From an uncultured Oscillospiraceae bacterium (GTDB lineage: Bacteria; Bacillota; Clostridia; Oscillospirales; Oscillospiraceae): a stretch of DNA of 64,000 nucleotides. Under the pieces are notes generated by a model, which did no database searches, was not told the origin of the DNA, and was given only the letters and a program-made list of their open reading frames with translations. This document shows positions 44,747 to 53,679 of this stretch, one piece after another. The translations under genes were made by a program, and so were the position numbers. Each line of letters opens with the position of its first letter. The first letter of the stretch is position 1. Location of the stretch: NCBI GenBank assembly GCA_934569045.1, contig CAKTJX010000001.1, positions 124,001-188,000 of the forward strand. The letters are read 5' to 3'.

Positions 44747-46171
44747 TCACTCCTGATTGGCCGGCAGCGCGACGGTTACCAGGGTGCCGCCGCCCTCCGC
44801 GTTCTCCAGGGTCAGGGTGCCGCCGTGGAGCTGCACAATCTCATCGCAGACCGCCAGGCCGATGCCGGTGCCTCTGGCCTTGGAGCTGCCCTTATAGAAT
44901 TTCTTTTTCACCAGAGGCAGCTCGTCCTCCGGGATGCCGGGGCCATGGTCCCGGATGCGGACAATGACCTGGTCATTTTCATAGGAAATACTGGCCTCAA
45001 TGCGCTTGCCATCTTTGCCGTGCTTGGCAGCATTGTCCAGGATGTTCAGGAATACCTGCCGCAGGCGCTTTGGATCGCAGGAAATCTCCGGGATCTCCTC
45101 GTCATTGTCCAGGTATTCCAGGGTGATGCCATCCTGGGCAAGGCGGCTGCCGTACATAAAGACCGTATCCTCAAACTCACTGCGGATATCCGCCTGCTCC
45201 ATAGTCAGGGTCATGCGGCCATCCTGCAATCTGGTAAAGTCCAGCAGCTCCATAACCATTTCTGTCAGGCGCTTGGCCTCGCTGGAGATAATCTTCAGGC
45301 CCTGGGCCGTATCCGCGTCCAGAGATTCGTCCGCCAGCAGGGTCTCGCTCCAGCCGTTGATCACCGTCAGAGGGGTCCGCAGCTCATGGGACAGCTGGGA
45401 GATGAACTCCGCCTGCATCTTTTCGTTCTGGCTGATTTTCACCGACATTTCGTTGATGGTCTCCGCCAGATCCGCAATCTCATCGTTATACTTGGTCTTG
45501 ATCTGGGCGCCGTAGCTGCCGTTGGCAATGCGCTTGGCCTTTTCTGTAATCTGCTCCACCGGGGTCATCACCGAGCGGATGAACAGGCTGCTGGTCAGCA
45601 GCACAATGATCAAAGCCGTTGCCAGAACCCCCAGGCTTACAAAGCCGATGCCGATGATCTGGCCGTCCATCACAGCGGTGGAGGTGACGAAGCGAAGCAC
45701 GCCGATCACCTGGCCGTTGCTGTAGATCATGGGGCTGCTGACGGCCATGATCCGCTCCCCAGTGTCCGGGTCCTTGCCTACAAAGGGCTGGATGGAGCGA
45801 GTGCTGATCGCCTCCTGAATCTCCGGGGTCCTGGGGGACACCGCCGCCCAGCTGCCATAGGAGGAGGCAACGATCTTGCCCCACTGGTCAATAAACTGAA
45901 GCTCCAGCTTCGCCCCGTTTTCAAAGGTCTCGGCATAGGTGATGCAGGATTGATAGAAGGAATCATAGTCCTGCCCAATGTATTCCTTGAAGAACTCCGT
46001 GGTGCTGCGGGCCCGGTTTTGCAGGTCCGCATCCATATTCCGGTAGCAGTAGGCGGCATAGGAGGCGGTAATGGCCGCCACGCACACCAGGCCCACCGCC
46101 GTGATCACCGCGGTAATATTGGTCAGCCAGCGCTTGTGCAGATTTCCGATTTTCTTAATAGGAATTTTCAT
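44747..46171 (-). CDS. Sensor histidine kinase
   Basis: 474 aa from the ATG at 46171; a GTG at 46189 would add six residues. Membrane helices at about 15-38 and 165-188 flank an extracytoplasmic sensor region, followed by a HAMP domain, the H-box SQLSHELRTPLT and the HATPase_c boxes with DHGPGIPEDEL and GTGIGLAVCDEIV. Class I kinase of the PhoR/VicK type. Forms a two-gene system with the response regulator 5 nt upstream. Confidence 0.93.
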   Translation of the reverse strand: MKIPIKKIGNLHKRWLTNITAVITAVGLVCVAAITASYAAYCYRNMDADLQNRARSTTEFFKEYIGQDYDSFYQSCITYAETFENGAKLELQFIDQWGKIVASSYGSWAAVSPRTPEIQEAISTRSIQPFVGKDPDTGERIMAVSSPMIYSNGQVIGVLRFVTSTAVMDGQIIGIGFVSLGVLATALIIVLLTSSLFIRSVMTPVEQITEKAKRIANGSYGAQIKTKYNDEIADLAETINEMSVKISQNEKMQAEFISQLSHELRTPLTVINGWSETLLADESLDADTAQGLKIISSEAKRLTEMVMELLDFTRLQDGRMTLTMEQADIRSEFEDTVFMYGSRLAQDGITLEYLDNDEEIPEISCDPKRLRQVFLNILDNAAKHGKDGKRIEASISYENDQVIVRIRDHGPGIPEDELPLVKKKFYKGSSKARGTGIGLAVCDEIVQLHGGTLTLENAEGGGTLVTVALPANQE

Positions 46172-46176
46172 GCAGC

Positions 46177-46863
46177 TTATGCGCCCCACTTATAGCCCAG
46201 GCCCCAGACGGTGGTGATATAGGTGGGATTGGCCGTATCGTCTTCAATTTTGATGCGCAGACGGCGGATATTCACGTCTACGATCTTCAGCTCGCCCTCA
46301 TAGTCCTTCCCCCAGACGGCGGAGAGAATGTCCTCCCGGGACAGGGCCCTGCCCGGATTCTGCATAAACAGCTTCAAAATGGCGTACTCCACCTGGGTCA
46401 GGCGGATACGGTTGCCGGATTTTTCCAGGGTATGATTCCGGGTGTTCATGACGAAGGGGCCCTGGGTCAGCAGCTCCGGGCTGGCGGCGCTGTCGCCGCC
46501 GATGCGGCGGTAGAGGGCGTCAATCCGGGCGGTGAGCTCCGCGGGAGAGAAGGGCTTAGTCACATAGTCATCCGCGCCGGTCATAAGCCCCGTGACCTTA
46601 TCCATTTCCTGTGTGCGGGCCGTCAGCATAATAATACCCATCTGCTTATTGGTGGCCCGGATGCGGCGGCACACCTCAAATCCATCAATATCCGGCAGCA
46701 TAATATCCAAAATGGCCACCCCGATATCCGGGTTCTCCGCCAGACGGTCCAGGGCATCCTGGCCGGTGCCGGCCTCCACAACATCGTAGCCCGCCCGCCG
46801 CAGGTTGATGACCACAAAGTTGCGGATGTTCTCTTCGTCTTCCAAAATCAAAACCTTTTTCAT
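46177..46863 (-). CDS. OmpR-family response regulator
   Basis: 228 aa. Receiver domain with D53 in AILDIMLPDIDGF, K105-type TKPFSPAEL, then an OmpR/PhoB winged-helix domain (about 130-225) with LSREDILSAVWGKDY. Partner of the adjacent kinase. Start ATG with a short GAGGTAG site. The lipoprotein upstream is in the same transcript. Confidence 0.94.
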   Translation of the reverse strand: MKKVLILEDEENIRNFVVINLRRAGYDVVEAGTGQDALDRLAENPDIGVAILDIMLPDIDGFEVCRRIRATNKQMGIIMLTARTQEMDKVTGLMTGADDYVTKPFSPAELTARIDALYRRIGGDSAASPELLTQGPFVMNTRNHTLEKSGNRIRLTQVEYAILKLFMQNPGRALSREDILSAVWGKDYEGELKIVDVNIRRLRIKIEDDTANPTYITTVWGLGYKWGA

Positions 46864-46874
46864 ATGCTACCTCT

Positions 46875-48197
46875 TTATCCTTCCTGTTTCCAGTCCGCAC
46901 CGATCAGGCGGAAGGCGTTTGTCAGGCTCTCCTGGGTAATTCCGTTCATCCCGGAGCCCACCTCCAGCTTTCCTGCAAAAATCACATTGTCTCCTCTGTA
47001 CAGCGGGAAGCGGTTGTTTTCTGTGGCCAGCTTCTCCCGGTCCTTTCCCGTAAAGGAATAGACAGAGAACACCGCCGCGGCGCTCTCGCCGCTTTCATCC
47101 CATATGTAGAAGGTATAGCCGCCGCCCTCCCGGGACACCGCCAGACGCTCCACCGTGGCCGCGTCCATGTCCAGCAGCAGATACCAGCCCCCATCCACAT
47201 TGTGGAAGGTAAAGGCCTTTTTGATCTCATAGCCATCGGAATCGATGGCGTACCAATAGACCAGCTGCTGCCGCTTGGCATCTTGCTCACCAGGGGCCTG
47301 CCGAATTTCCATCAGGCTGGGCATCTCCATAACCCCGTCGTCGTCAATATCCTCCATATAGAGGAAGTAGTTGCGCAGGGTCTCCACACTGTAGGTCACC
47401 TTTCCGGCGCTCAGGTTTACCAGGTTGTCGTCCCGCATGATCAGCACATCCGTCACAATGGCGCTGTCGTTGATGGCACTGGCAATATACAGGGCCGGTT
47501 CGCCGCTCTGTAAGCGGCTGACCCGTGTACGCTTGATCTGGTCCACCCGCTGGGAAAGCCGGATCTCCTTGGTCCGCACCATGGCATCTTCCGCATAGGT
47601 GTAGGCCACGGCGGAGCCGTAGGAGGCCTCCGTCTCCCCTTCCCGCAGCACCAGCAAATCCGCCTTGCCGTCGGAATCCAGGTCGGTGGTGTAAAACTTG
47701 GCATAGATGGTGTTGATCAGCTGATTGCTCTGGCCGTCCGCAAAGGAGAAAACCGCCGCAATACGCATCATCTGATCGCTGAGCCGCCGACCCACCACCA
47801 GCTCGCTGCCTGGGCGGCCATCGATCTCCACATAGTCCACCTGCTCAAAGGCGGCACCGTTCATCTGGAGCATTTCCATGAGCACATACTGCTCGTCCTC
47901 GGTCTCGTGGAAGATCAGGATTTTCAGAGGCTTGTCCAAATTGCCCTTGGCGAACACCAGGTATTCCTGCTTCCCGTCCCCGTCCAGGTCCGCGCTCTGG
48001 ACGGTCTGCTGGTTGTCTCCATAGGTAGGGGAGGCAAAGCTCAGGCCTTCCATGGCCTGCTCAATGGTCCGCTGCAGCTGGGTATATTCCTGTGCCCGCC
48101 GGGGAATCTGGTACATATCCTCCACGGTGCGGTAGCCGCAGCCGGACAGAAACGCCAGCGACAGCAGCATGGCAGCCATCCATATTCTCTTTTTCAC
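46875..48197 (-). CDS. Lipoprotein with D-x-D-x-D-G repeats
   Basis: 440 aa from the GTG at 48197 with AAGGAAGGGAG upstream. Lipoprotein signal MKKRIWMAAMLLSLAFLSGC, lipidated Cys at 20. The mature protein carries FG-GAP/VCBS-like repeats with calcium-binding loops: ADLDGDGKQEYL, TDLDSDGKADLL and DIDDDGVMEM, plus several unrecognised ones. Such beta-propeller lipoproteins bind ligands at the cell surface. It lies directly upstream of the two-component pair, so it may supply or sense a signal. No specific family recognised. Confidence 0.75.
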   Translation of the reverse strand: MKKRIWMAAMLLSLAFLSGCGYRTVEDMYQIPRRAQEYTQLQRTIEQAMEGLSFASPTYGDNQQTVQSADLDGDGKQEYLVFAKGNLDKPLKILIFHETEDEQYVLMEMLQMNGAAFEQVDYVEIDGRPGSELVVGRRLSDQMMRIAAVFSFADGQSNQLINTIYAKFYTTDLDSDGKADLLVLREGETEASYGSAVAYTYAEDAMVRTKEIRLSQRVDQIKRTRVSRLQSGEPALYIASAINDSAIVTDVLIMRDDNLVNLSAGKVTYSVETLRNYFLYMEDIDDDGVMEMPSLMEIRQAPGEQDAKRQQLVYWYAIDSDGYEIKKAFTFHNVDGGWYLLLDMDAATVERLAVSREGGGYTFYIWDESGESAAAVFSVYSFTGKDREKLATENNRFPLYRGDNVIFAGKLEVGSGMNGITQESLTNAFRLIGADWKQEG

Positions 48198-48228
48198 GGC
48201 ATCCGCTCCCTTCCTTTGATCACAGAAC

Positions 48229-48237
48229 ATTATAACA
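48229..48237 (-). promoter_or_regulatory. Extended -10 promoter of the lipoprotein-RR-HK operon
   Basis: TGTTATAAT on the minus strand (TATAAT 48229-48234), -35 weak, between dnaE and the lipoprotein gene. Confidence 0.6.
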
Positions 48238-48257
48238 CATTTTTTCAAAATGAAAAG

Positions 48258-51200
48258 CTATTTCAGCACAACATTCCCCTGGCCCAGGACATTTTCCAGC
48301 TCTGTCAGCATGGATTCCCGGAATTCGCAGACGGTGCCCCGTCTGGCCCGGGTGTCCTCGAAGAACAGCACCGTCTTCTGAGTGCCGGGGAACATATTGA
48401 GGATGGCCCGAATCTTGGGAAACAGCTTTCCCGTCTCACTGGGCAGCCGCAGATAGAGGGTCTGATTCTGCACCGGCCGCGGCTGGGGCCGCTGGGCCTG
48501 GGGGGGCTGGCCCTCCGTGTAGTCCGAAATGGGCCGGACCCGGTTAATCAGAATCTGTGGCTCCTTGTCATCCCGCAGAGACAGCCGTCCGGTGACAACC
48601 ACCGCGCTGTTCTCCCGGATATAGCCGCCGTACTGACCAATGACGCTGGAAAAGGCCAGCATTTCGATGGATGCCGTATCGTCCTCCAATGTCACATAGG
48701 CCATCATGGAATTGTTGCGGGTGGTCTTGGTTTTCACCGTCTGGACAATGCCCGCCACGCTGACGGTCTGATCGTCCGCAAAGTGCTTCTCCTCGTCCAT
48801 CAGATCGCCAATGGGGATGACATGGGTGTTTTGCAGGTATTTGCGGTAGTCATCCATGGGGTGTCCGGAGAGATAGATGCCGGTGGTCTCCTTTTCCATT
48901 GCCATCAGCTCTGCCTTGGAGTACTCCTCCCGCCGTGGGATCTCCATCTGGCCAGGGCCATCGTCCGAGGGCAGCATGGAAAACAGGCCCATCTGTCCAT
49001 CCAGATTCCGCTTCCGGCTGGAGGCGATGGCATCCATCATGCCCTCATAGGCCCCGATGAGCTCGCTGCGGTGATAGCCGAAGCAGTCCAGCGCGCCGCA
49101 GCGGATCAGATTTTCCATGGCCCGCTTGTTGAGCTCTCCCTCGTCCATGCGCTCCAGGAAATTCTGCATAGAGCGGAAGGGCCCGTCCTCCTGCCGCTTG
49201 GCGGCCATGCTGCGAATCAGGCCCCGGCCGATGTTCTTCACCGCCCCCAGGCCGAAGCGGATGCCGCCCTCCTCCACGGAGAAATGGTCCTGGGAATGGT
49301 TGATATCCGGCGGCAGCAGGGCGATGCCCAGCTCCTTGCACTCGGCAATGTAGGCGGAGATCTTCACGGCGGAATCCAGCACGGAGGTCATCAGCGCCGC
49401 CATATACTGCCGGGGATAGTGGCATTTGAGGTAGGCCGTCTGATAGGACACCACGGCGTAGCACACCGCGTGGGACTTGTTGAAGGCATAGTTGGCGAAG
49501 TCGACAATCTCGTCATAAATGGACTGGGCCGCTGTCTCGCTGACCCCCTTGGCAATGGCGCCGGAGATATTCTGGGCCGGGTCACCGTAGACGAAGACCT
49601 TCCGCTCCGCCTCGATGACCTTCAGCTTCTTTTTGGAAATGGCCCGGCGGATGTTGTCCGCCTGCCCCATGGTGTAGCCGCCCAGGGTTCGGAAAATTTC
49701 AATGACCTGCTCCTGGTACACGATGCAGCCATAGGTCACCCGAAGAATGGGCTCCAAAAGCGGTGTCTTATAGGTCACCTTGGAGGCATCCAGCTTGTTG
49801 GCGACAAACCGGGGGATGGAATCCATGGGCCCCGGACGGTACAGCGCCACAATAGCGGTAATATCTTCAATGGAGCTGGGGTGCATGCTGATGCACACGC
49901 CGGTCATGCCGGCGGACTCCATCTGAAAAACGCCCTGGGTCTTGCCCTCGGATAGCATGTCAAAGGTCTCCGGGTCATTGTCCGGGATATTCGCAATGGA
50001 AAACGCCGGGTTTAGGAGCTGAATCTGCTTCTCCGCGTCCTGGATCACCGTCAGGTTCCGCAGACCCAGGAAATCCATCTTCAGCAGGCCCAGCTCCTCA
50101 ATAGTGGTCATGGTGTACTGGGTAACCACCGTATCGTCGTTTTTGGACAGGGGCACATAGGTGCACACCGGGTCCGCCGTGATCACCACGCCCGCGGCAT
50201 GGGTGGAGGAGTTCCGGGGCATTCCCTCCAGGCGCATGGCGGAGTCTACCAGCTTTTTCACCCGCTCGTCCCCATTATAGAGCTCCCGGAACCGGGGCGA
50301 TTCCTCCAATGCGGATTTCAGCGTCACATGGGGCCCTGCCGGAACCAGCTTGGCCACCACGTCCGTTTCCGCAAAGGTGAAGTTCAGTGCCCGGCCTACA
50401 TCCCGGATGGCACCCCTGGCCGCCATGGTGCCGAAGGTGACGATCTGGGCCACATGGTCCGCTCCATACTTCCTATAAACATAGTCAATGACCTCGCCCC
50501 GGCGCTCCTGGCAGAAATCCGTATCAAAATCCGGCATGCTGACCCGTTCGGGGTTCAGGAAGCGCTCGAAGATCAGGCCGTACTTCATGGGGTCCACTTC
50601 CGTAATGTGGATGCAGTAGGCCACAATGGAGCCCGCGCCGGAGCCACGGCCCGGCCCCACAGGAATGCCCGTCTGCTTGGCATAGTGGATGAAATCCCAG
50701 ACGATCAGGTAGTAGTTCACATAGCCCATGGAGCTGATGACGCTGATCTCATACTCCATGCGCTCCCGGTACTCCTTGGGGGCATTGGGATAGCGTTCCC
50801 GGAAGCCCTCGTAGCAGAGCTTTCGGAAATATTCCTCGTTGGTATACCCCTCCGGCACCGGGTAAGCCGGCAGGTGGTATTCGTGGAAGGTGAAATCCAC
50901 ATTGCACATATCCGCGATTTTCGCGGTATTCTCAAAGGCCTCGTCACAGCCCGGAAACAGGCTGCGAAGCTCCTCCTCGCTTTTCAGGTAAAATTCCTGG
51001 GTCTCAAACCGCATCCGGTTCAGATCGTCCACGGTCTTGCCCGTCTGGATGCACAGCAGAATATCCTGCACATCCGCGTCCTCTTTGCGCAGATAGTGGG
51101 CATCGTTGGTCACCACCAGCGGCAGCCCCGTCTCCCGTGCCAGACGCTGCAGGCCCTGGTTCACAGGCCGCTGCTTGTCAATGCCGTGGTCCTGGAGCTC

Positions 51201-51716
51201 CAGATAGAAATGGTCCGGCCCAAAGATATGGGACAGCTCCAAAGCAACCGACTTTGCGTGGTCGTAATCCTCATTCAAAAGGGCCTGGGGAATGGCGCCG
51301 CCCAGGCAGGCGGACAGGGCGATCAGGCCCTCGTGCCGGGCCTCCAGCAGCTCCAGGTCCACCCGGGGCTTGCCGTAGAATCCGTGGAGAAAAGCCTCTG
51401 ACACGATATAGCACAGATTCTCATACCCGGTGCGGTTCTCGCACAGCAGCACCAAGTGGAAGGGGTCGTTGTCGATGCCATGGATGCGGTCCGACATCCG
51501 GCGGCGGGCCATATAGACTTCGCACCCGATGATGGGCTTGATGCCAGCGGCCTTGGCAGCTTTGTAAAAATCAATACAGCCGTACATCACGCCGTGGTCC
51601 GTCAGGGCGATGGCGGTCTGCCCCAGCTCCTTCACCCGGTCCATCATGCCGTCAATGCGGCAGGCACCGTCCAAAAGGCTGTACTCGCTGTGGACATGCA
51701 GATGCACAAAGCTCAT
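48258..51716 (-). CDS. dnaE: DNA polymerase III subunit alpha (DnaE)
   Basis: 1152 aa. N-terminal PHP domain starts HLHVHSEYSLLDG. The C-family polymerase active site includes PDFDTDF, and GPGRGSGAGS. The tail has OB-fold and tau-binding regions (NPLYSLK-type not seen; tail ends DnaE1-like). The length and domain order are those of DnaE rather than PolC. ATG overlaps the whiA stop by 4 nt. Confidence 0.97.
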   Translation of the reverse strand: MSFVHLHVHSEYSLLDGACRIDGMMDRVKELGQTAIALTDHGVMYGCIDFYKAAKAAGIKPIIGCEVYMARRRMSDRIHGIDNDPFHLVLLCENRTGYENLCYIVSEAFLHGFYGKPRVDLELLEARHEGLIALSACLGGAIPQALLNEDYDHAKSVALELSHIFGPDHFYLELQDHGIDKQRPVNQGLQRLARETGLPLVVTNDAHYLRKEDADVQDILLCIQTGKTVDDLNRMRFETQEFYLKSEEELRSLFPGCDEAFENTAKIADMCNVDFTFHEYHLPAYPVPEGYTNEEYFRKLCYEGFRERYPNAPKEYRERMEYEISVISSMGYVNYYLIVWDFIHYAKQTGIPVGPGRGSGAGSIVAYCIHITEVDPMKYGLIFERFLNPERVSMPDFDTDFCQERRGEVIDYVYRKYGADHVAQIVTFGTMAARGAIRDVGRALNFTFAETDVVAKLVPAGPHVTLKSALEESPRFRELYNGDERVKKLVDSAMRLEGMPRNSSTHAAGVVITADPVCTYVPLSKNDDTVVTQYTMTTIEELGLLKMDFLGLRNLTVIQDAEKQIQLLNPAFSIANIPDNDPETFDMLSEGKTQGVFQMESAGMTGVCISMHPSSIEDITAIVALYRPGPMDSIPRFVANKLDASKVTYKTPLLEPILRVTYGCIVYQEQVIEIFRTLGGYTMGQADNIRRAISKKKLKVIEAERKVFVYGDPAQNISGAIAKGVSETAAQSIYDEIVDFANYAFNKSHAVCYAVVSYQTAYLKCHYPRQYMAALMTSVLDSAVKISAYIAECKELGIALLPPDINHSQDHFSVEEGGIRFGLGAVKNIGRGLIRSMAAKRQEDGPFRSMQNFLERMDEGELNKRAMENLIRCGALDCFGYHRSELIGAYEGMMDAIASSRKRNLDGQMGLFSMLPSDDGPGQMEIPRREEYSKAELMAMEKETTGIYLSGHPMDDYRKYLQNTHVIPIGDLMDEEKHFADDQTVSVAGIVQTVKTKTTRNNSMMAYVTLEDDTASIEMLAFSSVIGQYGGYIRENSAVVVTGRLSLRDDKEPQILINRVRPISDYTEGQPPQAQRPQPRPVQNQTLYLRLPSETGKLFPKIRAILNMFPGTQKTVLFFEDTRARRGTVCEFRESMLTELENVLGQGNVVLK

Positions 51717-52624
51717 GGTTTTTCCTCCTTGGACAGGGCCACAATCCGCTGCAAGCGGTGGTTCATGGCAGGCTTGGTGATGGGGGGCTCCATCATGGCC
51801 GCCAGCTCGGACAGAGACGCTTCCGGGTTGGCCTCCCGGGCAGCCGCCGCCTGTAAGAGCTTGGCGGGGAGCTTTTCCAGCTGGCCCCGGTCCCGCAGGG
51901 TTCGGATGGCTCCCAGCTGCTCTTGGGCGGCCTCCACCACCTTGGAGGTATTGGCATCATCGCAGTTGCAGCAGCGGTTGACCTGATTGTTCAGCTCTTT
52001 TTCCAGCTTGGCCTCCATAATGCCCATAGCCGCCACCGGCGCACCCAGGAAGGTCAGAAAGTCCGAAATGAGGTCGCTCTGCTTGAGATACAGCACCTGG
52101 GCCCCCGCCCGCCCGGCAGTCTTCGGATAGAAGCCCATGGTCTCATGGAGCAGCATATAACATTCCCTCGCCACGCTCTGGTGGGTGGTGGTAAATTCCA
52201 GATGATAGGCCTTCGCCGGGTGGGTTACGCTGCCGCCTGCCAGGAAGGCCCCCCGCAGGAACGCGCCCTTGCAGCAGTCCTCCTCCACCACGGCCAAATT
52301 GATGTGCAGGGCTAGGGTATCCCCCCGGGTAAAACCGAAGGCCTCCATAATGGAAGCGATCTTTTCACGGGTGGTAATGGCGTAGGTCAGCTTTCCCTGG
52401 GTGCCCTCCTCCGGCAGCTGGTCGAAAGAGATGCCAAAGGCCTTGCGGAACAGCTTCGGGAGCAGTTTTCCAAAATCCTGGCTCTCAGTAATAATCTTAA
52501 TGCAGTCATCCTGGAAACTGTTGCAGAACAGCAGGATTCCAAAGCACTCTGCCAGGGCGCAGCAATTGCTCTGGGGCAGCTCCCGGCAAATCTCTGCCTT
52601 TGCGGCGGCGGAAAAGGATTGCAT
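51713..52624 (-). CDS. whiA: DNA-binding protein WhiA
   Basis: 303 aa from the ATG at 52624 (AGAGGG upstream). N-terminal LAGLIDADG-like half (FLRGAFLAGGSVTHP) and a C-terminal helix-turn-helix DUF199 half (about 205-303). Conserved in Gram-positives, controlling sporulation and division genes in Streptomyces and chromosome segregation in Bacillus. Lies between murB and dnaE. Confidence 0.95.
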   Translation of the reverse strand: MQSFSAAAKAEICRELPQSNCCALAECFGILLFCNSFQDDCIKIITESQDFGKLLPKLFRKAFGISFDQLPEEGTQGKLTYAITTREKIASIMEAFGFTRGDTLALHINLAVVEEDCCKGAFLRGAFLAGGSVTHPAKAYHLEFTTTHQSVARECYMLLHETMGFYPKTAGRAGAQVLYLKQSDLISDFLTFLGAPVAAMGIMEAKLEKELNNQVNRCCNCDDANTSKVVEAAQEQLGAIRTLRDRGQLEKLPAKLLQAAAAREANPEASLSELAAMMEPPITKPAMNHRLQRIVALSKEEKP

Positions 52625-52643
52625 GGATTTCCCTCTTTCTTTT

Positions 52644-53555
52644 TTACCAGATGCGAACTTCCGGCTCCAAGCGGATGCCGGACTGCGCCTCCACCCGGTC
52701 CGCCACCTGGGAGAGCAGGGAGCGGACATCGGCAGCGGTGGCCCCGCCCAGATTGACGGCAAAGCCCGCGTGTTTTTCGGAAATGGCGGCGTTGCCCACC
52801 CGGAAGCCCTTCAGCCCCGCCTGTTCAATTAGGGCGGCGGCATAACCCCGGCTGGGCCGCTTAAAGGCGGACCCGGCAGAGGGCAGGTTCAGGGGCTGGG
52901 AAGCAATGCGCTTGGCCTGGAGCTCTTTCATTTTCGCCTGAATGGCCTCCGGGGCGGCAGGGGTAAGCGCAAATACCGCGCTGGCAACGATCTCCCCGGA
53001 GTTTTCCAGCGCGCTGTGACGATAGGAAAAGTCCAGGTTCTCCGCCCGGACCGTTCGGATCTTTCCAGCGGCATCCATCAGCTCTGCCTCCCGGCAGACG
53101 GCGGAGATATCCGAACCGTAAGCCCCGGCGTTCATATACACGCCGCCGCCTATTGTGCCGGGGATGCCGTGGGCAAATTCCAGGCCGCTGAGGCCCTGCT
53201 TGGCCGCAAAGACGGCGGCCCGGGCCATGGTCACACCGGCTGCAAAGCGGACACGGGTATCGTCCAGCCGCTCCATGCCGGACAGGCAGTCCTTCAGGCA
53301 GATCACAAGCCCCGGCATTCCCGCGTCCGGGGCCAGTACGTTGGTTCCTGCGCCCAGAATAGCAGGCTTACAGTCCAATAATGCGGACTTATTTAACAGC
53401 AGGGATAATTCCTCTTTCGTCTTTGGAAACGCCATCACCTCCGCCGGTCCGCCGATGCGGAAGGATGTGTGCTTGAACAGGGGCTCCCCGAAGCACAGGG
53501 AGATTTCCGGAAAAATATCAGCGGTTTTCCGCTGAAAAGCAGTCAATTCAGTCAT
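52644..53555 (-). CDS. murB: UDP-N-acetylenolpyruvoylglucosamine reductase MurB
   Basis: 303 aa from the ATG at 53555 (GGAGG upstream). FAD_binding_4 domain with FRIGGPAEVMAFP and LGAGTNVLAPD, IGGGVYMNAGAYG and the C-terminal SAGSAFKRP reductase segment. Makes UDP-MurNAc for peptidoglycan. Type II MurB by the absence of the E. coli insertion. It is normally followed in Clostridia by rapZ and yvcK before whiA; here whiA follows directly. Confidence 0.95.
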   Translation of the reverse strand: MTELTAFQRKTADIFPEISLCFGEPLFKHTSFRIGGPAEVMAFPKTKEELSLLLNKSALLDCKPAILGAGTNVLAPDAGMPGLVICLKDCLSGMERLDDTRVRFAAGVTMARAAVFAAKQGLSGLEFAHGIPGTIGGGVYMNAGAYGSDISAVCREAELMDAAGKIRTVRAENLDFSYRHSALENSGEIVASAVFALTPAAPEAIQAKMKELQAKRIASQPLNLPSAGSAFKRPSRGYAAALIEQAGLKGFRVGNAAISEKHAGFAVNLGGATAADVRSLLSQVADRVEAQSGIRLEPEVRIW

Positions 53556-53583
53556 AAACGCCTCCGGGTGTATACTTCTGTAC

Positions 53584-53612
53584 AGTATAGCATACTTTCC
53601 GGGAAATAGCAA
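53584..53612 (-). promoter_or_regulatory. Promoter of murB-whiA-dnaE
   Basis: TTGCTA (53607-53612), 17-nt spacer, TATACT (53584-53589), with an extended TG. Confidence 0.7.
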
Positions 53613-53633
53613 TGCAAATTCTGTAAAGAGATG

Positions 53634-53670
53634 CCCCGGGAAGAGAAACAGTCCGCTTCTCTTCCCGGGG
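53634..53670 (-). terminator. Terminator after ftsK
   Basis: Perfect 14-bp stem CCCCGGGAAGAGAA/TTCTCTTCCCGGGG; the trailing T-run is poor (CATCTCTTT), so strength rests on the stem. Confidence 0.7.
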
Positions 53671-53679
53671 TAGCTGCGG

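Noticed and set aside
47907..49955. Plus-strand open frame of 682 codons
   Set aside because: Antisense to dnaE and the lipoprotein gene; His/Leu/Gln-rich with no domain or start signal.
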